From NCBI RefSeq assembly GCF_018919145.1, contig NZ_JAHLQJ010000031.1:1-36662 (forward strand): a stretch of 36,662 nt of DNA. Direction: 5' to 3'. The translations under genes and the position numbers were made by a program. Shown piece by piece: positions 1-9,107 of this stretch (positions within the stretch are counted from its first letter, which is position 1; each line of letters opens with the position of its first letter). The notes beneath the pieces were generated by a model. That model was not told the DNA's origin. It saw nothing but the letters and a program-made list of their open reading frames with translations, and did not search any database. Source of the DNA: Paenibacillus brevis. GTDB lineage: Bacteria > Bacillota > Bacilli > Paenibacillales > Paenibacillaceae.

Positions 1-567
1 TGGATATAAACCTTTGGTTAAAAGGCAAAGGAATAGGGGATTGACAAAAAACGTTCATAGCAGTGAAAAAAGTTACTCTAAATTTAGGTGAAATGATGGA
101 AATACGGATATAGTGAAAATTTTTGCGCTTAAAGTTGGCTAAACCGTGGGTTTTTACAAGTTACTGGAGATCTAAGGTAAGTTTTTTCACTACAGGTGGG
201 TTCGAGCACCGAGCAGAGAATGAAGGGAAGTAATTTGTAATTTCACTGGAGCGTGATCGAAATGTGGCTGGCCAAGTGAGGAAAGTTAGGTTCAGAGCAA
301 AACTGGAATTTCTGTGGGATAGGCGAAGTTCTACGCAAGCCGGAGCATCATGAAATGAGGCGAAACTCCAGATACACCTCGGTATGCCATCACGTTCGCG
401 CGTAAAGCGAATTGCGCAAGCTGCCGCAAGCGCGCTTTGCCCAAGGCTTGCGCTCAGTATCACCTTACTTGCACGCCGCAGGAGACAAGCTTATTGCAGC
501 GCAACATATTGCAATGCAGTTTATGCCGCAGGCATGTGCAAATTGCATTGCAGTTAAACTTCAAAGG
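1..567. other. intergenic region without a convincing gene
   Basis: No open frame here has a good ribosome binding site or a recognisable protein. The stretch is rich in short repeated words: a 15-nt arm at 62-76 recurs inverted at 177-191 with one mismatch, and the motif GTTACT followed by a purine-rich tail appears near 72 and 161. Around 410-560 the sequence is dominated by GCCGCA/TTGCA words, giving many small self-complementary segments. A TTGACA box at 42-47 has no matching -10 box at normal spacing. The region looks like degenerate intergenic repeat DNA; that reading is inference. Confidence 0.45.
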
Positions 568-739
568 CGAAGTAACCAGGGCATAAGTGTGAAGGGTTGT
601 GAAGAAGCGAAGTGGTCGCCTTTGTGAGCGGATTTCTCCCTTGTTAGAACTTAGTCCAATCATAGAAATCCGCGAACAACAGCGATTGTAGCAACTCTTC
701 ACACGTTGCCCCCTCTAACTCGCCCGCCAACGTTTAACT
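568..739 (-). repeat. structured intergenic repeat, copy A (inverted relative to 36491-36662)
   Basis: The reverse complement of this segment aligns over its whole length with 36491-36662. A 23-nt block (ATCGCTGTTGTTCGCGGATT plus TCT) is identical, as is CTCACAAAGGCGA, and both copies end in CTTATGCCCTG(G/A)TTACTTCG. A hairpin lies inside, with arms GCGGATTTCT (628-637) and AGAAATCCGC (664-673). In copy B one arm base has changed so that a G-C pair becomes a G-U wobble, which keeps the stem. No coding frame is shared convincingly. Copy A may extend further towards position 400, but the other copy is cut by the window edge. Confidence 0.8.
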
Positions 740-808
740 GTCTTCCTGCTTTTGTACACTTCTCTGCAGGTTTACAGAAATGACAGCTTGCCATAAGAGG
801 GAACGTAT

Positions 809-837
809 ATTCCTATCGAATGAAGGTATGTTATACT
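809..837 (+). promoter_or_regulatory. putative extended -10 promoter for addBA
   Basis: TATACT at 832-837 is preceded by TGT (829-831), an extended -10 arrangement. The matching -35 position (about 809-814) is poor, as often seen with extended -10 promoters. Transcription would start near 844, about 54 nt before the addB ATG at 898. Confidence 0.5.
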
Positions 838-897
838 GATTTACAGTTAGAAAAAACGAGCGGGCAGGTACACCGTCATCATAAGGGAGGCAGCCTC

Positions 898-3800
898 ATG
901 TCATTGCAATTGATCATTGGCCGTTCCGGAAGCGGCAAGAGCCATCAAATTCTGGAGGATATCACATCACAGCTGCGCGAGGATCCGACAGGCCCTCCGA
1001 TGATTCTGCTTGCCCCGGAGCAGGGGACATTTCAAATTGAACAGGCGATTTTGAATGCCCCCGGCATCTCTGGCACGGTTCGCTTGCAGGTACTCGGCTT
1101 CCGCCGGCTTGCGCTCCGGGTTATGCAGGAGACCGGCGGGGCAGCTTTGATTCCGATCAGTGACGAAGGCAAGAAGATGCTCCTATACAAAATTATGCGA
1201 AGACACAAAGAAGAACTTCGTTTATATGGGAAGGGCGGCGATCAGCTCGGACTGATTGATGAGTTGAATTCACTTTATACCGAACTGAAGAAGCATCAAG
1301 CCGACTTCAACCTGTTAGGCGGCTACCGAGAGGTACTGACATCGGCCCCTGTTACTCAGGGAGAGAACGCGTTGTTACAGGACAAGCTGCATGATCTGAG
1401 CCTGCTGTACCGCGAATTTGATGCTGAGCTGTCCGGGCTGTACATCGATGCAGAGGACCATGTTGTCAAGCTAGCCGAAGGAGCGAAGGACTCGGCTTAT
1501 TTTCGTGGGGCCAAGCTGTGGATTGACGGATTCCATTCGTTTACTCCTGGGGAATATAAGGCGCTTGGTGAATTGCTGAAGACGGTTGATTCCGTCACTG
1601 TAGCGTTAACGCTGGATCGATCCTATGATGATGGTGCACAGCCTCATGAATTGAATTTATTTCATACAACGGCCTCCACCTATATCAAGCTTCGGGAGCT
1701 GGCGGAAGCGGTGGGTGTGGAGATCAAGCCGACAATCATCTTGAATTCACGTCCGTACCCGCGGTTTCGAAGCAGTGAAGCACTCGCCTATCTAGAGGAG
1801 GCTTACGAACGAAGAAAGCCTTGGCAGGGCGCAAAGACTCCGCAAGGATTGGAGCAGGACATTGTTCTGTTAAATGCCGGAAGCCGGCGGATTGAAGTCG
1901 ATGGAGCCGCTAGGCAAATTCGCCGCCTTGTCCGCGAGGAAGGCGCCAGGTATAGAGATATTGCCGTTTTTGTACGAAATATCGACGACTATGCACAGGT
2001 GCTGGGACCGGTATTTGAGGATTATGGAATTCCTTATTTTATGGATAAGAAGCAAAGCCTGCTTCATCATCCTTTGGTTGAATTTATCCGGGCATCGATG
2101 GATATTGTGCTGAAATTCTGGAGGTATGAGGACGTATTCCGCAGTGTGAAGACCGGATTTTTGCTGCCTGCGGATCATAGTCTAACCCGGGAAGATATGG
2201 ACGAATTAGAGAACTACGTGCTTGCCAGCGGCATTCAGGGTTACCGCTGGACAGATGGCCGTCCATGGAAGCCTAAACCGAGCGAATCGTTGGAGGAAGC
2301 AGAGGGGAAACAAACCAGTACCGCTGCGGATAAGCTGAAGCTGCTCGAACGCTGCCGCAATGCGGTTGTCACACCGCTTGCAGCCTTTGACAAGGCGCTT
2401 AAGCAGGCCAAGTCGGCACGTGAGATGTGCCTCGCAGTTTATGGACTGCTTGAGGCAATCTCGGCAGCGGACAGGCTTGATCTTCTGTCGCATCAAGCGC
2501 TGGAGAAGGGACGGCCGCAGCAAGCAGCAGAGCATCGTCAATTATGGGGGGCACTGCTGGATTTGCTTGATCAGATTGTCGAGATGATGGGGGATGAGAA
2601 GCTCGCACCTGAAGCATTTGCAGGCGTGCTGGAGACGGGAATCAAATCGCTTAATCTGGGCCTGGTGCCTCCCGCATTGGATCAGGTTCTGATCGGAAGC
2701 ACGGATCGCACCCGTACAAGCCGTGCGCTGCATGTTTTTCTGCTCGGAGTTAACGAAGGCATTATGCCTGCGGGGATTCAGGAGGAGGGGTTGCTGAGCG
2801 ACCGAGAGCGCAGCTTGCTTGGCGAGCTTGGATTAGAGCTGGCACCGGGCCTGACGCGCAGGTTGCTTGATGAGCGGTTCCTCATTTATGGCGCGCTATC
2901 TTCGGCAAGCCGTTCCCTTTGGCTCAGCTATCCGCAGGCAGATGAGGAGGGCAAACCCTTGCTTCCTTCCGAAGTGATCCGCCAGATGAAGGCTATCTTC
3001 CCTGGAGGCATACTTCAGGAGCGTAAAATGGAGGGCGAGCCTGTATTCGATGATGCTAAGGTGCCTGCGCTCGACTATATAAGCAGCCCTGTGCCTACTT
3101 TACCGCGCTTGATCAGCCAGCTTCGTGTGTGGCGAACCGGCCAGCCCATCTCGGCGGAATGGTGGAGTGCGCTGGATTGGTACAATCAATCGCCGGAATG
3201 GAGCGGTGTGTTGAGAAGGCTCGTAGGCTCGCTCGATTATCGTAACCGCGCACACAGCCTGGCTCCTGCGACGAGCAGGAAGCTATATGGCAAAGTGCTG
3301 CGGACAAGTGTGTCGCGGATGGAGAAGTTTTCGGCTTGTCCGTTTTCTCATTTTGCTTCCCACGGTCTAAGGCTTAAGGAACGTCAGCTATATCGGCTTA
3401 AAGCTCCGGATATTGGACAGTTGTTCCACTCCGCGCTAAGCCAACTGGCAGTCACTTTCAAGGAACAAGGCCGCAGCTGGGGGAGTCTGACTCCGGAGGA
3501 GTGTCTTCAAGAGGCAGATGCAGTCGTGGAGCGCCTCGCTCCCAAGCTCCAGGGCGAGATTCTGCTCAGCACGAAGCGTTATGGCTATATCAAGCGTAAA
3601 TTAAAGCAAATTGTTGGCCGGGCATCGGTTATTCTCGGCGAGCAGTCTCGAAGAGGCAGCTTCGAGCCAATCGGACTCGAGCTTGATTTTGGTCCGGGCC
3701 GTCCGCTTCCGCCGCTGACCTTTGAGCTTCCGAACGGCTGCGTGATGGAGATTGTAGGACGAATCGACCGGGTCGATATGTCCGAAGGGGAAGAAGGCGT

Positions 3801-4437
3801 GCTGCTCCGAGTTATTGATTATAAATCCAGCCAGACGGACTTGAAGCTGCATGAAGTGTATTACGGACTATCCCTGCAGATGCTGACCTATCTGGATGTG
3901 TTGCTCAGCTCGGCGGAAATGTGGCTCGGCCGGCCGGCGCTTCCGGCTGGAACTTTGTATTTTCATGTCCATAATCCGTTGCTTCAGAGCAGTAACGAAC
4001 TTAGTGAAGAGGAAGCCTACAGCGAAATGCTGAAACGGTTCAAAATGAAAGGCCTGCTGCTTGCAGATCGTGAGGTCATTGCCCGGATGGACGGCCAGCT
4101 AGAGAAGGGGTATTCGGACATACTGCCTGTAGCGGTTAAAAGCGACGGCAGCTTCTATAGCACGGCCTCCGTGGCAACGCTGGAGCAATGGCAGGGCCTA
4201 TTAAGCTCTGTGCGCCATAAGGTTGTGGATATCGGAACCCGAATTACGGACGGTGAGGTTCAAATAACCCCGTATAAAATAGCGGCAGAAACAGCATGCA
4301 CTTATTGCCAGTTCAAACCGGTATGCCGGTTTGATGAAGGGCTGGACGGCAGCTATAAAGTGCTGAACAAGCCCGGCAAGGAAGAGCTTTGGAGTATGCT
4401 TGGACAACCCGGGAGAGAGGAGGAGCAGGGCCAATGA
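898..4437 (+). CDS. addB: ATP-dependent helicase/deoxyribonuclease subunit B (AddB)
   Basis: AddB pairs with AddA to form the AddAB (RexAB-type) helicase-nuclease, which resects double-strand DNA ends to Chi sites for RecA loading. The 1179-residue length fits the family. An N-terminal Walker A-like motif GRSGSGKS lies at residues 8-15. A C-terminal RecB-type nuclease domain carries the RVIDYKSSQ motif. The four cysteines of the family's Fe-S cluster are all present: C814 in FSACPF, then C1134, C1137 and C1143 near the C-terminus. The ATG at 898 was chosen over an upstream in-frame start at 820 because it follows AAGGGAGG at a good distance and the family motif begins right after it. The stop overlaps the addA start (ATGA), indicating translational coupling. 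Confidence 0.96.
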   Translation: MSLQLIIGRSGSGKSHQILEDITSQLREDPTGPPMILLAPEQGTFQIEQAILNAPGISGTVRLQVLGFRRLALRVMQETGGAALIPISDEGKKMLLYKIMRRHKEELRLYGKGGDQLGLIDELNSLYTELKKHQADFNLLGGYREVLTSAPVTQGENALLQDKLHDLSLLYREFDAELSGLYIDAEDHVVKLAEGAKDSAYFRGAKLWIDGFHSFTPGEYKALGELLKTVDSVTVALTLDRSYDDGAQPHELNLFHTTASTYIKLRELAEAVGVEIKPTIILNSRPYPRFRSSEALAYLEEAYERRKPWQGAKTPQGLEQDIVLLNAGSRRIEVDGAARQIRRLVREEGARYRDIAVFVRNIDDYAQVLGPVFEDYGIPYFMDKKQSLLHHPLVEFIRASMDIVLKFWRYEDVFRSVKTGFLLPADHSLTREDMDELENYVLASGIQGYRWTDGRPWKPKPSESLEEAEGKQTSTAADKLKLLERCRNAVVTPLAAFDKALKQAKSAREMCLAVYGLLEAISAADRLDLLSHQALEKGRPQQAAEHRQLWGALLDLLDQIVEMMGDEKLAPEAFAGVLETGIKSLNLGLVPPALDQVLIGSTDRTRTSRALHVFLLGVNEGIMPAGIQEEGLLSDRERSLLGELGLELAPGLTRRLLDERFLIYGALSSASRSLWLSYPQADEEGKPLLPSEVIRQMKAIFPGGILQERKMEGEPVFDDAKVPALDYISSPVPTLPRLISQLRVWRTGQPISAEWWSALDWYNQSPEWSGVLRRLVGSLDYRNRAHSLAPATSRKLYGKVLRTSVSRMEKFSACPFSHFASHGLRLKERQLYRLKAPDIGQLFHSALSQLAVTFKEQGRSWGSLTPEECLQEADAVVERLAPKLQGEILLSTKRYGYIKRKLKQIVGRASVILGEQSRRGSFEPIGLELDFGPGRPLPPLTFELPNGCVMEIVGRIDRVDMSEGEEGVLLRVIDYKSSQTDLKLHEVYYGLSLQMLTYLDVLLSSAEMWLGRPALPAGTLYFHVHNPLLQSSNELSEEEAYSEMLKRFKMKGLLLADREVIARMDGQLEKGYSDILPVAVKSDGSFYSTASVATLEQWQGLLSSVRHKVVDIGTRITDGEVQITPYKIAAETACTYCQFKPVCRFDEGLDGSYKVLNKPGKEELWSMLGQPGREEEQGQ

Positions 4438-7400
4438 ACAGGATACCGAAACCTCAGGGGAGCTATTGGAGTGATGATCAGTGGAATGCGATCTCTCTCT
4501 CCGGTGGAGATATGCTCGTTGCAGCGGCAGCCGGTTCAGGAAAGACCGCTGTGCTTGTCGAACGGATTATCCGCAAGCTGTCGGCTGCCAATCAGCCCTT
4601 AAGTGTGGACAGGTTGCTAGTGGCAACGTTCACCAAAGCTGCGGCCTCGGAAATGAGGCAGCGCATCCGTGAAGCGTTAGAGCGGGAACTGGAGCGTGAC
4701 CCGGGAAGCGAGCATTTGTCCCGGCAACTGGCCATGCTTGGCCGAGCCTCGATTACAACGCTCCATTCCTTCTGTATGGAAGTGATTCAGCGGCATTACA
4801 CGCTTATTCCGCTTGATCCCGGCTTCCGGATTGCGTCAGAGAGTGAGACTGTGCTGCTTCGCCAAGAAGTGCTGGAGGCCCTGTTCGAGGAAAAGTATGC
4901 CGAAGAGGAAGAGGGCGGCGACTTTCTGACGCTGGTAGATTGGTTCAGCGGAGAGCGCAGTGATGCCGAGGTGTTCGTGCTCGTTCAGAAGCTGTATGAA
5001 TTTTCCCGCAGTCAATCCTGGCCCGAACACTGGCTGCGTCAGGCTGCAGCTGCATTTCGCCCGGCTGATCTGTCCGAGCTGGAGGATAGCGGCTGGCTGT
5101 CGAGCCTGCTGAAGGATACTTTGATCGTTCTGGACGGTGCGGCCGATGTGCTTCGACAGGCTGAAGCGCTGGCTTTATCTCCCGGCGGGCCGGCCCCTTA
5201 TGCGGAGACGCTGCGGGAGGATGTGGCTCTCATCGCCAGCCTGCAGGCTGCGGCTTCGGAAGCTAACGGATGGACTGGATTGCAAGAAAGATTTCTTGGA
5301 GCAGGCTTCGGCAAGCTAAAGCCTTGCAAGAAGGATCTGACAGATCCTGATTTGCAGGAACGGGTGAAGAGGCTGCGGGACGATGTCAAGAAATCTGTAA
5401 CCGAACTGCGCGGACAATTGTTCTCCCGCTCGCTTCAGGATTACTTGAAGGAGCTGTATCTTGCCGCTCCGCTAATGGATGGGCTGGCTGAGCTGGTCAT
5501 TGAATTCGGAGAACGTTACAAGAAGGAGAAAACGGAGCGAGGCTGGCTTGATTTTTCGGATCTGGAGCATTATTGCCTGCAAATTCTGCGGCACCCTGAT
5601 TCGACGCCGGCAATGACGATGCCTTCCGAGGCTGCAAGGGAGTATCAGCTCCAGTATGAGGAAGTGCTGCTTGATGAATATCAGGATACAAATACGGTTC
5701 AGGAGGATATCGTGCGTCTCATTTCACGGGAGTCTCCTGGCAACCGGTTTATGGTTGGCGATGTAAAACAGAGTATCTATCGTTTCCGTCTGGCGGAGCC
5801 AGGGCTGTTCCTGGAGAAATACCGCAGCTATGGCGGTGATTTCACCGGCTCCGGACTGCGAATTGATCTGGCCAGGAACTTTCGCAGCAGACGCGAGGTT
5901 GTCGATGCGGTTAATTTGCTGTTCCGGCAGATCATGAACGAAGGTGTGGCTGAAATCGCCTATGATAACAGGGCGGAGCTGGTGTATGGGGAAGGTTATG
6001 AGAATCTGAACGAGGGCAGTGATTACCGACCAGAGCTGTTGCTTCTGGATCGGACGGCTTCAGCCTCTTCCTCATTCGGAGAAGCGTCTGGCGATCTCGC
6101 AAACGCAGGATCCACAGTCAGCGGATCAAATGACAAGAGCGGGGAAGAGAATGATGTGGAACCGGAAGCCGTCCGGCTGGAGGCGCGGTCAATTGCCCGG
6201 CGAATCCGCGAACTGACCGGGCAGACCGGACAGCCTCCGCTGCAGGTCTATGATAAGCAGCTTAAGCGGCTCCGTCCTGTCGAATACAGAGATATGGTCA
6301 TCCTGCTCCGTTCTACCCTGTCATGGGCTCCCATCATGATTGAGGAGCTTCGAATAGAAGGGATACCGGCATACGGTGAACTGAATCAGGGGTATTTTCA
6401 AGCGTCCGAAGTGGAGACGATGCTAAGCTTGCTGCAGGTTATAGACAATCCGTTGCAGGATATTCCGCTTGCGGCCGTGTTGCGCTCGCCTGTCTTCGGA
6501 TTGAGCGAAGAAGAGCTTGCACAGGTCCGCTTGACCTTGCCGAGCGGCAGCTTCTATGAGGCTGTTCTCTCTGCGGCTTCCGGGGATCAGATGGATGCGG
6601 TAGCCCAGGATAAGTTGAATTTATTTCTGGAACAGCTGGATGACTGGCGCAATCTGGCCAGTGAGGGAGATCTGGGGCAACTGATCCGCGCAATATACCG
6701 GGATACCGGTCTCCAGGATTGGGCATTGGGGCTTCCCGGCGGACATCTGCGGCAGGCCAATCTTCAAGCGCTGCACGATCGGGCTAATGCCTATGAGAAG
6801 GCGACATCATCCCGCGGGCTATTCCGTTTCCTCAGATATTTGGAGCGACTGCGCGAGAATGGCGGAGATCTGGGTGCGGCAACGGCTTCCGGATCACTGG
6901 AGCAAGCTGTGCAGATCATGACGATCCATAAGAGCAAAGGACTGGAATTTCCGGTCGTCTTTGTCGCCGGCTTATCGAAAATGTTCAATCGGCAGGATTT
7001 GAATGCCCGTTTCCTCATTCATAAGGAGCTGGGGTTTGGTCCGAAGCTCGTGGACAGCATCAGGAGAGTCAGCTATCCCATGTTGCCAAACCTGGCGATC
7101 CGAAGACGAGCGTTAATGGAATTGTTGGCGGAGGAGATGAGAGTGTTGTATGTGGCCCTCACTCGTCCTAAAGACAAACTGATCTTGATATCTGCTGTAA
7201 AAGACCTAAGCAAGACAATTGAAGGCTGGGGCTCAGTGATGGATATCCGCGAGGAGCAGCTGCCGGATTATTTGCTTGCCGGTGCCCGCTCCTATCTGGA
7301 TTGGATCGGCCCTTCGCTGATCCGTACCCCTTCGGCAGTTGAATTGCGCCGCTGGGCAGGCTTGCCGGAGACAGCTTCCGGTGTGCTGGCCGATACCGCG

Positions 7401-8405
7401 TCCGAATGGCTGATCCGGGCGGAATCCGGTTTAACGGATTCCGATTCTGCCCTTGCTGCGGTAGATCACCAAGAGGCTGCGGCCACAGCTGAGCTGGGGG
7501 ATGGGATAGCAGCTCCTTCAGATCAGCCGTTCATGCCGGGAGAGCATTCGGTCCAGGAACTGTTATTATCCGACGAAGCCCCGTTCTGGCTTCATCATGT
7601 AAACCAGGAAGCAGACGGGCAAGTGAAGGCTGCGTTAAGCTGGACGTATCCTTATCGTGAGGATACGATGCTTCCGGCGAAGACAAGCGTCACGGAGCTG
7701 AAGTCTTACCAATCTCTGTACTCGGACGAGTCTCCGGCTGTGGATATTTTGACACCGCCTGCACTTTCTGCGGAGGATGGCGAGCCGTCTTTACCGGAGT
7801 TCCAGCTGCATCTGAGAAGACCAAGGTTTATGGAACAGAACAGACTCACACCTACCGAACGTGGAACAGCCTATCATACCTTGATGCAGCATATTTCTTT
7901 TGAAGGGGAAGAAACGGCAGAGAGCCTGCGCTCCTTGCTGAATCAACTGGTAGAACGCCAGATCATGACTTCGGAGCAGATCTCAGGAATTAACCTCGAA
8001 TATATTATCCAGTTCCGATATAGTCCGCTCGGAATGGCGCTGAGACAAGCCGATTGGATCCGGCGCGAGATGCCTTTCAGCTTCGGACTGCCGGCTTCCC
8101 GGGCACACCGCCGTTTGCATCATTCACAACCGCAAGACAGTATGGACGAGGAGCATAATGAACGGGAAGAGACTGTACTGGTACAGGGGGTTATCGACTG
8201 CCTGTTCCAGGTGGATGGACGGGTAATTCTGCTGGATTACAAGAGTGACAAGGTGCTTTCGCACCGCGGCGGCACTGCCGCCCTGACCGAGAGCTACCGC
8301 TTCCAGCTCGAGCTGTATGCGGAGGCATTGGAGAAAATAACGGGTATGCCTGTCGATGAGAAGTGGCTGTTTTTCTTCGATAGCGGGGACGCCGTCAAGC
8401 TGTAG
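4434..8405 (+). CDS. addA: ATP-dependent helicase/nuclease subunit A (AddA)
   Basis: AddA is the UvrD-type helicase and main nuclease subunit of AddAB. The 1323-residue product has Walker A AAGSGKTA at residues 32-39, helicase motif II as LLDEYQDTN, the GDVKQSIYRFR motif, and MTIHKSKGLEFPVV and YVALTRPKDKL further on. The C-terminal nuclease domain contains GVIDCLF and LLDYKSDKV, the metal-binding D...DYK signature. Two acidic or Ala/Ser-rich linkers, around residues 545-590 and 1005-1050, look like lineage-specific insertions. The ATG at 4434 overlaps the addB stop and follows a purine-rich AGAGAGGAGGAG site. The upstream in-frame alternative at 4389 lies inside addB and is unlikely. Confidence 0.96.
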   Translation: MNRIPKPQGSYWSDDQWNAISLSGGDMLVAAAAGSGKTAVLVERIIRKLSAANQPLSVDRLLVATFTKAAASEMRQRIREALERELERDPGSEHLSRQLAMLGRASITTLHSFCMEVIQRHYTLIPLDPGFRIASESETVLLRQEVLEALFEEKYAEEEEGGDFLTLVDWFSGERSDAEVFVLVQKLYEFSRSQSWPEHWLRQAAAAFRPADLSELEDSGWLSSLLKDTLIVLDGAADVLRQAEALALSPGGPAPYAETLREDVALIASLQAAASEANGWTGLQERFLGAGFGKLKPCKKDLTDPDLQERVKRLRDDVKKSVTELRGQLFSRSLQDYLKELYLAAPLMDGLAELVIEFGERYKKEKTERGWLDFSDLEHYCLQILRHPDSTPAMTMPSEAAREYQLQYEEVLLDEYQDTNTVQEDIVRLISRESPGNRFMVGDVKQSIYRFRLAEPGLFLEKYRSYGGDFTGSGLRIDLARNFRSRREVVDAVNLLFRQIMNEGVAEIAYDNRAELVYGEGYENLNEGSDYRPELLLLDRTASASSSFGEASGDLANAGSTVSGSNDKSGEENDVEPEAVRLEARSIARRIRELTGQTGQPPLQVYDKQLKRLRPVEYRDMVILLRSTLSWAPIMIEELRIEGIPAYGELNQGYFQASEVETMLSLLQVIDNPLQDIPLAAVLRSPVFGLSEEELAQVRLTLPSGSFYEAVLSAASGDQMDAVAQDKLNLFLEQLDDWRNLASEGDLGQLIRAIYRDTGLQDWALGLPGGHLRQANLQALHDRANAYEKATSSRGLFRFLRYLERLRENGGDLGAATASGSLEQAVQIMTIHKSKGLEFPVVFVAGLSKMFNRQDLNARFLIHKELGFGPKLVDSIRRVSYPMLPNLAIRRRALMELLAEEMRVLYVALTRPKDKLILISAVKDLSKTIEGWGSVMDIREEQLPDYLLAGARSYLDWIGPSLIRTPSAVELRRWAGLPETASGVLADTASEWLIRAESGLTDSDSALAAVDHQEAAATAELGDGIAAPSDQPFMPGEHSVQELLLSDEAPFWLHHVNQEADGQVKAALSWTYPYREDTMLPAKTSVTELKSYQSLYSDESPAVDILTPPALSAEDGEPSLPEFQLHLRRPRFMEQNRLTPTERGTAYHTLMQHISFEGEETAESLRSLLNQLVERQIMTSEQISGINLEYIIQFRYSPLGMALRQADWIRREMPFSFGLPASRAHRRLHHSQPQDSMDEEHNEREETVLVQGVIDCLFQVDGRVILLDYKSDKVLSHRGGTAALTESYRFQLELYAEALEKITGMPVDEKWLFFFDSGDAVKL

Positions 8406-8459
8406 CAAGGACTGATATAACGTACAGTCCGAACCAAAGTTCGAGGAAGTGGGCCAGAG

Positions 8460-9104
8460 ATGAACATTCGGGTCATTATTGCGGATGACAATTCGTTCAT
8501 TCGGGAAGGTATGCGGATCATATTGAACACCTATGGAGACTTTGAGGTGTTGGCGGCCGTTGCAGACGGCGCTGAAGCGGTTGATTTTTGCCGGGAGCAT
8601 GAAGTGGACGTTGCATTGCTTGATGTCCGGATGCCGAATATGAACGGAGTGGAAGCAACACGGATTCTTGCGGAGGAAACGAAGACAAAGCCGCTTATCC
8701 TGACGACATTTGATGATGATGAATATATCGTGGATGCGGTCCGTTATGGGGCGAAGGGGTATTTGCTCAAGAACAATGATCCGGAACGGATCTGCGATGC
8801 GATTCGAAGTGTCTATCACGGCCATAATGTTCTGCAAAATGTGATTCTGGACAAGCTGAAGTTAAGTCTGGGTGAAAACCGTCAGCATGAGGAGAGTCCG
8901 GCAATCGATAAGACGCTGTTTACCGAGCGGGAGCTTGAAGTGATGTCGCGTATCGCCAAGGGGCTCTCCAACAAGGAAATCGCCAAGGAGCTGTATATTT
9001 CGGAGGGGACTGTGGCGAATTACATCACATCGGTGTTAAGCAAGACTTCGCTGGAGCATCGGACGCAGATTGCTATTTATTATTTGACAGGAAGGATCCG
9101 CTAG
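8460..9104 (+). CDS. NarL/LuxR-family response regulator
   Basis: This is a two-domain response regulator of 214 residues. The N-terminal receiver domain has the acidic pair D9-D10, phospho-acceptor D55 in LLDVRMPN, T82 and K104. The C-terminal LuxR-type helix-turn-helix contains FTERELEVMSRIAKGLSNKEIA and EGTVANYITSVLSK. The next gene, 3 nt downstream, encodes a HisKA_3 kinase and is its obvious partner. The pair sits before a three-gene ABC exporter, like B. subtilis LnrJK-LMN and other envelope-stress or antibiotic-sensing modules. The regulator therefore probably controls that exporter; the inducing signal cannot be read from the sequence. The order (regulator before kinase) is the reverse of lnrJK. 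Confidence 0.9.
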   Translation: MNIRVIIADDNSFIREGMRIILNTYGDFEVLAAVADGAEAVDFCREHEVDVALLDVRMPNMNGVEATRILAEETKTKPLILTTFDDDEYIVDAVRYGAKGYLLKNNDPERICDAIRSVYHGHNVLQNVILDKLKLSLGENRQHEESPAIDKTLFTERELEVMSRIAKGLSNKEIAKELYISEGTVANYITSVLSKTSLEHRTQIAIYYLTGRIR

Positions 9105-9107
9105 ATC

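Noticed and set aside
42..47. TTGACA as part of a promoter near the left edge
   Set aside because: No -10 box at 16-18 nt and no gene downstream.
161..463. 100-codon minus-strand frame in the left intergenic region
   Set aside because: No ribosome binding site, no recognisable motif, and the composition is that of repeat-like intergenic DNA.
460..702. 80-codon minus-strand frame across repeat copy A
   Set aside because: Copy B has indels and substitutions relative to copy A that do not preserve this frame, so the similarity reflects nucleotide structure, not protein.
8124..8837. 237-codon minus-strand frame opposite addA and the response regulator
   Set aside because: It is antisense to two clear genes and lacks recognisable domains; a typical shadow frame.
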